A stretch of DNA of 54,910 nucleotides, taken from Deltaproteobacteria bacterium. Its GTDB lineage: Bacteria > Myxococcota > Myxococcia > Myxococcales > 40CM-4-68-19. The notes below the pieces were generated by a model, which had not been told where the DNA came from, did no database searches, and saw only the letters and a program-made list of their open reading frames with translations. The DNA lies in NCBI GenBank assembly GCA_025358085.1, contig JANYKT010000175.1, forward strand, positions 1 through 54,910. Reading direction: 5' to 3'. Position 1 is the first letter of the stretch; every line of letters begins with the position of its first letter. The position numbers and the translations under genes are program-made. This document shows, in pieces, positions 1 to 9,192 of the stretch.

Positions 1-97
1 GCATCACGACCGGCGCGGCGTAGGCGAACAGGAATGCCAGGACCAGCCCCGGCACCACCAGAAAGAAGAGGCCGACCGTCACCGCGATGCCGGTCAC
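1..97 (-). CDS. Membrane protein, N-terminal fragment (runs off window)
   Basis: Read leftward from a GTG at 97, this frame stays open to the window edge and gives about 32 strongly hydrophobic residues, including the stretch GLFFLVVPGLVLAFLF. The VVPG turn followed by a second hydrophobic run resembles the integral membrane segments found in GPDPase-membrane or DUF975-type proteins, but too little is visible to name a family. The GTG overlaps the TGA of the DUF1275 gene (GTGA, 97-94), which is typical of translational coupling. The start is inferred from that overlap only. Confidence 0.4.
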   Translation of the reverse strand, partial: MTGIAVTVGLFFLVVPGLVLAFLFAYAAPVVM

Positions 98-903
98 TTC
101 CCCGCGAGGGAAGGTGCCGAACGGCTCGCAGGTGTCCCCCAGCCCCGCGACCCCAGTCCCAGCTGGATATCGAAGGCGGCAAGACCGCAGAGCAGCGCGA
201 CCGGAATGAGCATCGCCCAGTGGCCGATGACGAGATACAGCGCGGGTCCGCCCGTCGCTCCAGCGAGGAAACAACCGAACACCCTCAGGTGGAGTCTCAG
301 GTGCCTCGCTTCCACGTCGCGGCTGACGTCGCCGATCAGGCGCAGCCGCGTGCGGATGGGGCGGTCGGAGGAGGCGTCCCGCCAGCGGTCGAACGCCTTC
401 ACCGCTTCGATGCCGATGTCGGTGACGACACCGGTCAGGTGGGTGGTGCGGATGCGCGCGCCCGAGAGCTTGGTCACCAGCGCATTCTGGACGCCCATGC
501 CGATGCAGATGAGCGAGGTCATCGTGAAGCTGTTGATATGGACGCCCCGCTGGCTGCCCGCGCCGACGCTGGCACTGGCGAACAAGAAGAGGATGGCGGC
601 TTCGAGGAGCAGGGGCCGCCAGTAGGCTGGCTCCGCGCGCCGGCGGGAGTACAGGACCAGCGCGGTCGCCATCATCGCGCCGAACATGAAGCAGCCAAGA
701 AAGACGAAGGAACGCGTGGCCAGCCAAAAGTGGCGCTGTGCCAATTCGTCTCCGGCGCGCGAGACGACTCCCGTCATGTGCGAGGTATAGGTGCCCACCG
801 CGAAGAACCCGCTGGCGTTGACCGCCCCGGCGATGGCGGGGAGCAGGGTGGCGAGGACGTTCCTCTCGAACTGCACCTTCTGGATGAGAAACCTTTGCAC
901 CAA
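94..903 (-). CDS. DUF1275 (YoaK-type) integral membrane protein
   Basis: This is a 269-residue polytopic membrane protein. The N-terminal region has the DUF1275 signature: AGAVNASGFFAVGTYTSHMTG near residues 25-45, followed by a second conserved block around GMGVQNALVTKLSGARIRTTHLTG at about 136-158. Six or so hydrophobic segments are visible. The family is widespread and its transport or other role is not established. Translation probably starts at TTG 903 or GTG 900, with GAGGTG just upstream. It lies downstream of a small pseudo-receiver gene and of the sigma-54 activator, on the same strand, so it may be co-regulated with them. The C-terminal tail after the last membrane segment is short and low in complexity. 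Confidence 0.85.
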   Translation of the reverse strand: MVQRFLIQKVQFERNVLATLLPAIAGAVNASGFFAVGTYTSHMTGVVSRAGDELAQRHFWLATRSFVFLGCFMFGAMMATALVLYSRRRAEPAYWRPLLLEAAILFLFASASVGAGSQRGVHINSFTMTSLICIGMGVQNALVTKLSGARIRTTHLTGVVTDIGIEAVKAFDRWRDASSDRPIRTRLRLIGDVSRDVEARHLRLHLRVFGCFLAGATGGPALYLVIGHWAMLIPVALLCGLAAFDIQLGLGSRGWGTPASRSAPSLAGK

Positions 904-965
904 GGACGTTCACCTCGCCCGTTCCGGGCGCATGGAGAGGGCTGCTGGAGGGAGTGGAAGAAGCG

Positions 966-1355
966 TCAGCCAGACCGCTTCAGGCCGAGGACGATCTCCA
1001 CCGAGCGGAACAGCGCGTCGGGGAGAAGGGGGCAGCGCAGGACGCCGATCCCCAGCGTGGCCCAGGACTCGGGATCACCGGAGTGTCGATTGCGGATGGC
1101 GAGCAAGGGAATGCCGGGGCGGGTCCGCCTGACGGCCGCGACCAGCCGTTCCACCGCCGCAGAAGCCGCTTCGGGACAGGCGATGACGAGCGAGATGGAA
1201 GATCGGCGCAGGGCGGCCTCGGCATTGTCGACGGTGGAGACCCGGACCAGATCGAAGCCTTTGCCCGCGAGGCCGGCCAGCAGGCCGTCGGACTCCGAGA
1301 CTCCAGGGCCGAAGACGAGGAGAACCTTCCTGGGGTGTCGGGAGCGGACTTCCAC
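966..1355 (-). CDS. Stand-alone pseudo-receiver (REC-like) protein
   Basis: This 129-residue protein has the alternating beta/alpha pattern of a CheY-like receiver: KVLLVFG for strand 1, SLVIACP for strand 3, PLLAI for strand 4 and GVLRCPL for strand 5. The active-site residues are missing. The acidic pair after strand 1 is absent, the phospho-acceptor Asp at the end of strand 3 is replaced (IACP), and the Lys before the strand-5 proline is a Cys (RCP). It therefore probably does not use phosphorylation. It lies between the sigma-54 activator and the DUF1275 gene. GTG 1355 is the only start that preserves strand 1. No ribosome binding site is visible, and a -24/-12-like element lies at 1371-1385, so the transcript leader may be very short. 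Confidence 0.6.
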   Translation of the reverse strand: MEVRSRHPRKVLLVFGPGVSESDGLLAGLAGKGFDLVRVSTVDNAEAALRRSSISLVIACPEAASAAVERLVAAVRRTRPGIPLLAIRNRHSGDPESWATLGIGVLRCPLLPDALFRSVEIVLGLKRSG

Positions 1356-1370
1356 AAGCCAGGAGGCAAA

Positions 1371-1385
1371 GCATTTTCCGGGCCA
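1371..1385 (-). promoter_or_regulatory. Possible sigma-54 (-24/-12) promoter
   Basis: On the minus strand this reads TGGCCCGGAAAATGC, with GG and GC separated by exactly 10 bases as sigma-54 requires. It lies between the palindrome at 1428-1440 and the pseudo-receiver gene. The predicted transcription start near 1359 leaves almost no leader before the GTG at 1355, which weakens the case. Confidence 0.4.
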
Positions 1386-1424
1386 TGGCCGCGCGCGACG
1401 GGGGCACAGATCAGGCGCCGGGCT

Positions 1425-2834
<1,410 letters not shown>

Positions 2835-2859
2835 GCGCGCTCCCTTTCTCCCTTGCTAC

Positions 2860-2872
2860 TGCCGATTCGGCA
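2860..2872. promoter_or_regulatory. Palindrome TGCCGATTCGGCA (putative EBP site, copy 2)
   Basis: A perfect 13-bp palindrome lies 26 bases upstream of the ATG of the EBP gene (2834), where it could overlap that gene's promoter. It matches the copies at 1428, 3033 and 3051. The position suits autoregulation by the EBP. Confidence 0.55.
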
Positions 2873-3032
2873 GTGCAGGCAAGTTCGCGGCGAATCGTTC
2901 CTCCTGCCGGCGCGGACAGGCCGGGTGCTACGAGGAGCAGCGGAAGTGGAACTGGACGCGAACGGACCCGACCGCACCCTGGGCGGCCCCGGCGCCGCCG
3001 ATCGGGCTCGGGGCTGAGCGGGCGCTGGCGAG

Positions 3033-3045
3033 TGCCGAATCGGCC
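3033..3045. promoter_or_regulatory. Palindrome TGCCGAATCGGCC (putative enhancer, copy 3)
   Basis: This is a 12/13 match to the palindrome TGCCGAWTCGGCA. Its centre is about 90 bases upstream of the -24 element at 3130 and 18 bases from copy 4. The spacing suits binding of an NtrC-type activator at an upstream enhancer. Confidence 0.6.
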
Positions 3046-3050
3046 AGTCA

Positions 3051-3063
3051 TGCCAAATCGGCA
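3051..3063. promoter_or_regulatory. Palindrome TGCCAAATCGGCA (putative enhancer, copy 4)
   Basis: This is a 12/13 match to the palindrome, 18 bases downstream of copy 3. It therefore sits on nearly the same side of the helix, about 73 bases upstream of the -24 element. Together with copy 3 it forms a paired upstream activating sequence for the Ehr-like operon. Confidence 0.6.
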
Positions 3064-3129
3064 CGCTCCAATCCCTCCTGATTGCCGGGGGCGCCCGATC
3101 TCCGGGAGGAACGTCCGCGGCGCGCCTTT

Positions 3130-3145
3130 TGGCTCGCGTCGTGCT
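3130..3145 (+). promoter_or_regulatory. Sigma-54 (-24/-12) promoter of the Ehr-like operon
   Basis: The sequence TGGCTCGCGTCGTGCT carries the invariant GG and GC with the required 10-base spacing and matches TGGCAC-N5-TTGC at most other positions. Predicted transcription starts near 3156, about 33 bases before the chosen ATG of the first gene (3189). Two palindromes lie 70-100 bases upstream. Confidence 0.65.
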
Positions 3146-3188
3146 TCTGATGCCCTTGCGGTTGGTTTGCGCACCGCAAGGAATGGCG

Positions 3189-3872
3189 ATGGACCTCAAG
3201 ATTCTGGAAGCCGCGAGACTGCTCGACGTCGACAGCGACGAGGTGGCGCGCTGGATCCGCGACAAGGGACTGCGCGCGCACCGGTTCCAGGAGCAGTTCC
3301 GCATCAACAGCGTCGAATTGCAGGAGTGGGCGCTCGAGCACGGCATCCGGGTGCCGCCCGAGCTGATGGCAGTGAACCGGACGGCGAGCGGGCCGCGATC
3401 GGATCTCGCTGCCGCGCTCGCCCTCGGTGGGATGCACCTGGGCGTGCCGGGAACGACGCGCGACGAGGTGCTCGCCTCCGTCTCGCGGCTGCCAGGGATC
3501 CCGGCACCGATCGACCGCGACGCCCTGCTGCAGATGCTGCTCGCGCGCGAGATGCTCGCCTCGACGGGAGTCGGCCGGGGCATCGCCATTCCTCACCCGC
3601 GCAGCCCCCTGGTGCTCGACGTCGACGTGCCGCCGACGCTCCTGCTCTGCTTCCCGCGGCAGCCGGTCGACTTCAACTCCATCGACGGCCGGCCGGTGTG
3701 GGCCCTTTTCCTGCTCCTCAGCCCGACCGTGCAGGACCACCTGCGCATGCTCTCCCAGCTCTCCTACGCGCTGCACGACGCGCCCTTGCAGGCGATGCTC
3801 GAGCGGCGCGCGGACCTCCCCGCCATCCTCGCGCGGCTGCGCGAGCTCTCGACCACCAGCGGAACGCGCTGA
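3189..3872 (+). CDS. Helix-turn-helix / PTS EIIA (PtsN-like) fusion protein
   Basis: This protein is about 227 residues. The N-terminus (ILEAARLLDVDSDEVARWI, residues 5-23, continuing to about 55) is a MerR/excisionase-type helix-turn-helix. Residues about 85-225 form a PTS EIIA type-2 domain. The phosphorylatable histidine lies in GIAIPHPR (H136). Such domains regulate by phosphorylation and protein contacts. No transport components (EIIB or EIIC) are nearby, so a regulatory role for the following membrane complex is likely. ATG 3189 is preferred because AAGGA (3178-3182) is correctly spaced and because the sigma-54 promoter lies upstream at 3130-3145. An in-frame extension back to 3129 would start inside that promoter. 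One base separates its TGA from the next ATG. Confidence 0.88.
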   Translation: MDLKILEAARLLDVDSDEVARWIRDKGLRAHRFQEQFRINSVELQEWALEHGIRVPPELMAVNRTASGPRSDLAAALALGGMHLGVPGTTRDEVLASVSRLPGIPAPIDRDALLQMLLAREMLASTGVGRGIAIPHPRSPLVLDVDVPPTLLLCFPRQPVDFNSIDGRPVWALFLLLSPTVQDHLRMLSQLSYALHDAPLQAMLERRADLPAILARLRELSTTSGTR

Positions 3873-3873
3873 G

Positions 3874-5850
3874 ATGAACGTTCTCCTTGCCGCGCTGGCC
3901 GGTCTTGCGTGCGCGACGGCTTTGCCCTTGCTCCTCTCGCGCTGGGATCGGCTGGCGACGTTCGTGGGCGTGGTCTTTGGCACGGTCTCCTGTGCGGTCG
4001 GGCTGGCCGGTTCCCTGAAGGCCCTGCTCAGCTCCTCGCGCGCTTCCTGGAAAGGCCCATGGGGCCTTCCCATCGGCGAGCTGCGCCTCGGCATCGATCC
4101 GCTGTCCGCGCTGTTCCTCTGCTGCCTTTTTGGCGCCGGAATGGCTGCCTGCGTTTATGGAGGCACCTATCTGCGGGGCTGGCCTGGAAAGAAGCGGGTG
4201 GCCCTGGGCGCCGCTGGGCTGAATGTGTTGGTCGCCTGCGTGGCCATCGTCTTCCTCGCCCGCGACGGGATCGTCTTCCTTCTCGCCTGGGAAGGGATGG
4301 CGCTCACCTCGTTTCTGCTCATCGGATTCGAGCACGAACGCGCCGAAGTGCGCGACGGCGCGCTCTGGTACCTCGTCTTCAATCACTTCGGCGTCGCCTG
4401 CCTGTTCGGGCTCTTCGCCCTCCTCGGACGTGAGCTGGGCAGCTACGCCCTGCCGGGAACTTCGATCGTCGTCGGCGGAACCACCGGGGCCGCGTTGCTC
4501 GGACTCGGTCTTCTGGGATTCGGGACCAAGGCCGGCCTCGCCCCGCTCCACGTCTGGTTGCCGGCCGCCCATCCGGTCGCGCCCAGCCACGTCTCCGCGA
4601 TGCTGTCCGGAGTGTTGCTGAAGACAGGGGTCTACGGCCTCTTCCGCCTGCTGCTGATGGGAAGTCCGCCGGCAGCCTTCGCCTGGGTGCTGATCGCCCT
4701 CGGCGGGCTCTCCGCCGTCCTCGGCGCCATCAACCTGGTCGCGACCACCGACCTCAAGCGCTCGCTGGCCTACTCCAGCATCGAGAACGTCGGCATCATC
4801 GTCCTGGCGATGGGGTTGGGCGCGCTCGGCCTCGCCCAGGGCTCGCCGCTCCTGGCGGCGCTGGGCTTTGCCGGCGCCTTGCTTCATGTCATCAGCCACA
4901 CGGTCTTCAAGTCCCTGCTCTTCACCGCCGCCGGTTCGGTGGTCCACGCGACCCACACCCGCCGCCTCGACTCCATGGGCGGACTCGCCCGCCGCATGCC
5001 GGCGACCGCCTCGGTGTTCCTGATCGGCGCCGGCGCCGCCGCCGCCCTTCCGGGCCTCGCCGGTTTCGCCAGCGAGTTCTTTGTCTATCGCTCGCTGCTC
5101 GAGGCGCTGCAGCGCCTCCAGCCGGCGGGGCAGGTCATGGCGGCAGCCGGGCTGGCTGCGCTGGCTTTCACGGGAGGACTGGTCGCTGCGGGGATGGCGC
5201 GCGCCTTTGGCGTCGCGTTCAGCGGGACGCCGCGGACGGAGGCCGCCGCCGAGGCCCGCGAGCAGCCCGCCGGCATGGTGGTGCCGATGGCGGTGCTCGC
5301 CGCTTTCTGCATCGTGCTCGGCCTCGTGCCCAAGGCGGCGCTCGCCCTGGTGTCTCCGGTCATTGCCCAGGCCGGGCTCGACCCGAAGCTGTTGTCGCCG
5401 GCGATCTCGCAGGCGACGCTGGCGGGCGAGCTCGGGTTCGTCCTGCTCGCGCTCTGCGCGGGCCTCGCGGCGCTTCGCGGCCGGCTTCTCGGCAGGGCCC
5501 TGATCGCGACCGGGTCGACCTGGGGATGCGGTTACGTCGCGCCCACGCCGAGGATGCAACACACCGCCGCGTCGTTCGCCGATCCCGTCGTCCGCGTCGT
5601 CGGGAGCCTGCTGGACACGCGGCAGCTCGGCGCGGTCCCGCGTCTCGCCTTTCCTCCGCGGCTCGACTATGGATTCACCGCCACCGATCGGGTGGAGACG
5701 TCCGGATTCCGCGGGGCCCTGGCCTTCTGCGCGAGGCAACTCGCCGTCCTCCGCGCGCTGCACCGGTCGAGCCTTCAGCAATATCTGGTCTACATCTTCG
5801 TGGCCCTGCTCGTGCTCTTGTCCTATGCGGCGCGGCTGGTGCGGCCGTGA
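3874..5850 (+). CDS. hyfB: HyfB/NuoL-type antiporter-like subunit of Ehr complex
   Basis: This is a 658-residue polytopic protein of the Mrp/NuoL/HyfB proton-conducting family. The ion-channel residues are present: Glu in LAWEGM (E140), Lys in GTKAG (K219), Lys in LLKTG (K250) and Lys in DLKRS (K295). The signature HVWLPAAHPVAPSHVSAML at 226-244 is intact. A HyfB-like C-terminal extension (TGSTWGCGYVAPTPRMQHTA) is followed by a final membrane helix. It probably translocates H+ or Na+ as part of the membrane arm of the complex encoded by this operon. The chosen ATG lies 2 bases after the EIIA stop. Its TGA overlaps the GTG of a second, paralogous antiporter gene. Confidence 0.93.
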   Translation: MNVLLAALAGLACATALPLLLSRWDRLATFVGVVFGTVSCAVGLAGSLKALLSSSRASWKGPWGLPIGELRLGIDPLSALFLCCLFGAGMAACVYGGTYLRGWPGKKRVALGAAGLNVLVACVAIVFLARDGIVFLLAWEGMALTSFLLIGFEHERAEVRDGALWYLVFNHFGVACLFGLFALLGRELGSYALPGTSIVVGGTTGAALLGLGLLGFGTKAGLAPLHVWLPAAHPVAPSHVSAMLSGVLLKTGVYGLFRLLLMGSPPAAFAWVLIALGGLSAVLGAINLVATTDLKRSLAYSSIENVGIIVLAMGLGALGLAQGSPLLAALGFAGALLHVISHTVFKSLLFTAAGSVVHATHTRRLDSMGGLARRMPATASVFLIGAGAAAALPGLAGFASEFFVYRSLLEALQRLQPAGQVMAAAGLAALAFTGGLVAAGMARAFGVAFSGTPRTEAAAEAREQPAGMVVPMAVLAAFCIVLGLVPKAALALVSPVIAQAGLDPKLLSPAISQATLAGELGFVLLALCAGLAALRGRLLGRALIATGSTWGCGYVAPTPRMQHTAASFADPVVRVVGSLLDTRQLGAVPRLAFPPRLDYGFTATDRVETSGFRGALAFCARQLAVLRALHRSSLQQYLVYIFVALLVLLSYAARLVRP

Positions 5851-7630
5851 CGCAACTCCTCGCGGCAATGGCGGTCCTGGGGATCTCGGCGATCGCGGCG
5901 GCGATGCTGGTCCACCGTCGCGCGGCGGCCCTGGGCGCGTCTACAGCGGGCTGTCTGGTCGCGGCGGCGATCGGACTTCCTGCCGCCATCGGCGTGCTGG
6001 CCCGAGAGTCCACCGCGACCCTGGCCTGGACGACGCCCCTGGGTTCGGAAGCGGCGCTCACGCTCGATCCGCTCGCGGCCTGGTTCCTCCTGCCCATCCT
6101 CTTCGTCTCCGCGGTCTGCTCCGTCTACGGGCGCCGGTATTTCCTCGCCGGCCAACGTCCGCTCGGCTTTCTTGCCGCCGGCTTCAACCTGCTCGTTCTC
6201 GCCATCTTGGCCGTGGTGCTCGCTGCCGACGCCATCACCTTCCTGATGGCCTGGGAGATCATGAGGGTGGCCGCGTTCCTGGTGGTGACATACGAACACG
6301 ACCGCGCCGAGGTTCGATCCGCGGGCCTGCTCTACCTCGTGCTGACGCACGCCGGGACCACCTGCCTGCTCGCCTTCTTCGCCCTGCTCTGGAGGGGCGC
6401 GGGCTCGGCGCGGTTTGCCGCCATGGCGCTGCATTCGGCGTTGCCCGGCGGGTCGACCGTGGCGCTCTTTGCGCTGGCAGCGATCGGCTTCGGCTGCAAG
6501 GCGGGCGCCTGGCCGTTGCATTTCTGGTTGCCGGCGGCCCATCCCGTCGCGCCGTCGCACGTCTCGGCCTTGATGTCCCGGGATCGATCATCCTCATGGG
6601 CGCGGGCGTCGGTCTCGTGGCGCTCTCGACGGGGCATCCGGCGGTGGCCGCCCTCGGGTTTGCCGGAGCGCTCTTGCACGTCACCAACCACGCCCTCTTC
6701 AAGTCGCTCCTCTTCCTCGCCGCCGGCGCCGTCGGCAAGGCGAGCGGCACGCTGCAGATCGATCGGCTGGGCGGTCTCGCGCGCCGGATGCCGCGGACGG
6801 CGCTCTGCTTCACCGTCGGTGCGGCGGCCATCAGCGGACTGCCCCCCTTGAACGGGTTCGTCAGCGAGTTCCTCGTCTACCTGGCGCTGCTGGGCGCCAT
6901 CGTCAGCCTGCCCGTCGTTCCACAGTCGGCGGCCGTGCTCGCCTTTGCCGTGCTGGCCTGCGTGGGCGGTCTCGCCTCGGCCTGCTTCGCGAAGGCGACG
7001 GGGGCGATATTCCTCGGGGCCCGCCGCAGCCCCGAGGAGGCGGTGCCGCAGGAGGTCCCGGCTGAGATGCAGCTCTCGATGGGGGTCCTCGCGGCGGCGT
7101 GCCTGGGGATCGGGCTGGCCGGCTCGACGCTGATCGCCGGGCTCGATCCTGTGGTCCGCCAGTTCTCCGCCGTGTCGCTGCGGGAGACCGCGGCCCTGGG
7201 CGGCCTGACGCTGGTGGGGGCGCTCAGCGCGGCCTTGGTGGGCGCCGCCTTCGCCGCCTGGCTGTCGGTGCGGTGGCTGCTGCGGAGACGAACGGTGAAG
7301 ACCGGGCCCACCTGGGTCTGCGGATATCCGGCCGTCCAGCCGTCGATGCAGACCACGGCCAGCTCGTTCGCGCAGCCGCTCATCCTCGTCTTCAAGAACA
7401 TCCTGCTGCCGGTGCGCCACCAGTCCGGATCGAGCGCGGCTTTTCCTGCCGCCCTCGCCGTCGAGGAGCACTGCCCCGATCCGATCGAACGCTTCCTGCT
7501 CGGACCAGGCGTCACCGGCGGGGCCGTCGCCTTTTCCGTTGCCCGGCAGGCGCAGCCGAAGCGTGTGCAGTCGTACGTGCTGGCCATCTTCATCACGCTG
7601 GTCGGGCTGCTCTGGTGGAGGCTCGGATGA
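5847..7630 (+). pseudogene. hyfB: Second HyfB-type antiporter, internal deletion plus frameshift
   Basis: This tandem paralogue of the preceding gene starts at GTG 5847 (GTGA overlap). Frame 1 gives about 244 normal residues, including Glu in MAWEIM (E137), Lys in GCKAG (K218) and APSHVSALMS, up to about 6578. The protein then continues only in another frame, from SIILMGAGVGL to the TGA at 7628-7630. Aligned to its paralogue, about 61 residues are missing at the junction. These include the membrane helices with the conserved LLKTG and DLKRSLAYSS lysines. The restored length would be about 657 residues, matching the paralogue. The C-terminal half is otherwise well preserved (TGPTWVCGYPAVQPSMQTTA). 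Either the gene is newly broken or the assembly lost about 180-190 bases. The downstream gene overlaps it by ATGA, so the operon is otherwise intact. Confidence 0.85.
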
Positions 7631-8541
7631 GGGCCGCCCTTCACCTGCTCCTCTTCCTTGTCTTCCCGCCCCTGCTGATGGGGGTCATCAATCGCGTCAA
7701 GGCCGCCTTTGCCGGCCGGCGCGGCCCGCCCGTGCTGCAGCTCTACTTCGATCTCTGGAAGCTTTTGCGCAAGGGCGCCGTCTACAGCACCACCACCACC
7801 TGGATCTTCCGGGCCGGCCCGGTCGTCAGTCTCGCGGCCACGCTCGTCGCCGGGCTGCTCATGCCACTCGGCGGCGGGCTCCCCGCGCCCTTTGCGTTCC
7901 CCGGCGACGTGATCCTCTTCGCCTACCTTCTCGCCACCGCCCGCTTCGCGACGGTGCTCGCCGCGCTCGACACCGGATCTTCCTTCGAGGGGATGGGAGC
8001 GAGCCGCGAGGTGACCTTCTCGGCCCTGGCCGAGCCCGCGCTCTTCCTCTCCATCGCCGCGCTCGCGCTCGCCCGGCAGAGCATCTCGTGGACGTCCATC
8101 CTCTCCGGCCAGATGGCGGCGTGGCATCTCTTCGGTCCGGCGATGGCGATGCTGATCGGCGCGCTGGTGCTGGTCGCCCTGGCCGAGAACAGCCGGATCC
8201 CCTTCGACGACCCGACCACCCATCTCGAGCTCACCATGGTGCACGAGGTGATGATCCTCGATCACTCGGGCCCGGACCTGGCGATGATTCTCTACGGCGC
8301 CTCCCTCAAGCTGTTCCTGCTCGGCGCCATCGTGGTGCGGCTGGCCTTTCCCTTCGAAGCCAGCGTCCCCGGCCACGTGGCGCTCTTCGTCGCTGGCCTG
8401 CTGGTCTACGCGGTGGTGATGGGCGTCATCGAGTCGACCTTCGCGCGGCTGCGCATGGACCGCATTCCGCAGATCCTCATCGCCGCCAGCGTCTTCGCCG
8501 CGCTGGCCGTCGCCGTCATCCTCGTCCGGGTGAATGCATGA
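7627..8541 (+). CDS. hyfC: HyfC/NuoH-like membrane subunit
   Basis: This 304-residue, eight-helix membrane protein belongs to the NuoH/HyfC/HycD family. It anchors the hydrophilic arm of complex I and group 4 hydrogenases to the membrane. The family signature ENSRIPFDDPTTHLELTMVH is intact and carries the conserved acidic residues of the quinone- or proton-channel loop. The N-terminal FPPLLMGVINRVKAAFAGRRGPP loop is also typical. The ATG overlaps the stop of the broken antiporter gene (ATGA, 7627-7630), and its own TGA overlaps the next ATG (8538). Confidence 0.93.
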   Translation: MRAALHLLLFLVFPPLLMGVINRVKAAFAGRRGPPVLQLYFDLWKLLRKGAVYSTTTTWIFRAGPVVSLAATLVAGLLMPLGGGLPAPFAFPGDVILFAYLLATARFATVLAALDTGSSFEGMGASREVTFSALAEPALFLSIAALALARQSISWTSILSGQMAAWHLFGPAMAMLIGALVLVALAENSRIPFDDPTTHLELTMVHEVMILDHSGPDLAMILYGASLKLFLLGAIVVRLAFPFEASVPGHVALFVAGLLVYAVVMGVIESTFARLRMDRIPQILIAASVFAALAVAVILVRVNA

Positions 8542-9188
8542 ACGTCTCGCTCGATCTGGCCCTGGTCCTGGTCCTGGTTCTCTGCGTGGCCTCGGTGGGC
8601 ACCAGCCGGATCGGAGCCGCCATCCGCTATTTTTCTTTCCAGGCTGCCGCGGTGGCGATGGTCCCGCTCCTGATCGAGACCAGGTCGGGAGAGATCTCGG
8701 TGCACGCCTGGGTCCTCTTCGCCATGACCATCGTCCTCAAGGTCGTCGGCGTTCCCTACCTGCTCAACCGGTCGGTGCGGGAAGCCGCGGTGCGAACCGA
8801 AGTCGAGCCGCTGATCGGATTCGGCCTGTCGCTCGCGATCGGCGGCGCGCTGGTGGCGCTCTCGTTCGCCCTCGCCCGGCAGCTGCCGCTGTTGCAGAAG
8901 CCGCCCTCCGATCTGCTCATCCCGGTCGCCTTCAGCCTGCTGATGATCGGCCTGCTCCTGATCGTAAGCCGGTCCAAGGCGGTGACCCAGGTGGTCGGGT
9001 ATCTCATCATGGAGAACGGGATCTTCCTCTTCGGGCTGCTGCTGCTCGAGACCTTTCCCTGGCTGATCGAGATGGGCGTGCTCCTCGACCTCTTCGTCGC
9101 CGTGTTCGTCATGGGCATCGTCATCTTCCAGATCAACCGCGAGTTCGACCACATCGACTCGCACCAGCTCGATTCGCTGAAGGACTGA
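8538..9188 (+). CDS. hyfE: HyfE-like membrane subunit
   Basis: This 216-residue protein is almost entirely hydrophobic and corresponds to HyfE, whose C-terminal half is NuoK-like. Features include the long N-terminal hydrophobic block, the SRSKAVTQVVGYLIMENGIFLFG motif at about 150-172 and an acidic C-terminal tail (FDHIDSHQLDSLKD). Subunits of this type carry part of the proton pathway in the membrane domain. The start ATG lies in an ATGA overlap with hyfC. hyfF follows after 4 bases. Confidence 0.9.
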   Translation: MNVSLDLALVLVLVLCVASVGTSRIGAAIRYFSFQAAAVAMVPLLIETRSGEISVHAWVLFAMTIVLKVVGVPYLLNRSVREAAVRTEVEPLIGFGLSLAIGGALVALSFALARQLPLLQKPPSDLLIPVAFSLLMIGLLLIVSRSKAVTQVVGYLIMENGIFLFGLLLLETFPWLIEMGVLLDLFVAVFVMGIVIFQINREFDHIDSHQLDSLKD

Positions 9189-9192
9189 CCCC

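Noticed and set aside
3129-3188. Upstream TTG start for the HTH-EIIA protein
   Set aside because: It would begin within the sigma-54 promoter. ATG 3189 has a proper AAGGA and keeps the HTH at the N-terminus.
3718-5868. 716-codon minus-strand open frame opposite the first HyfB gene
   Set aside because: Hydrophilic, repetitive composition caused by the codon pattern of a membrane protein on the other strand.
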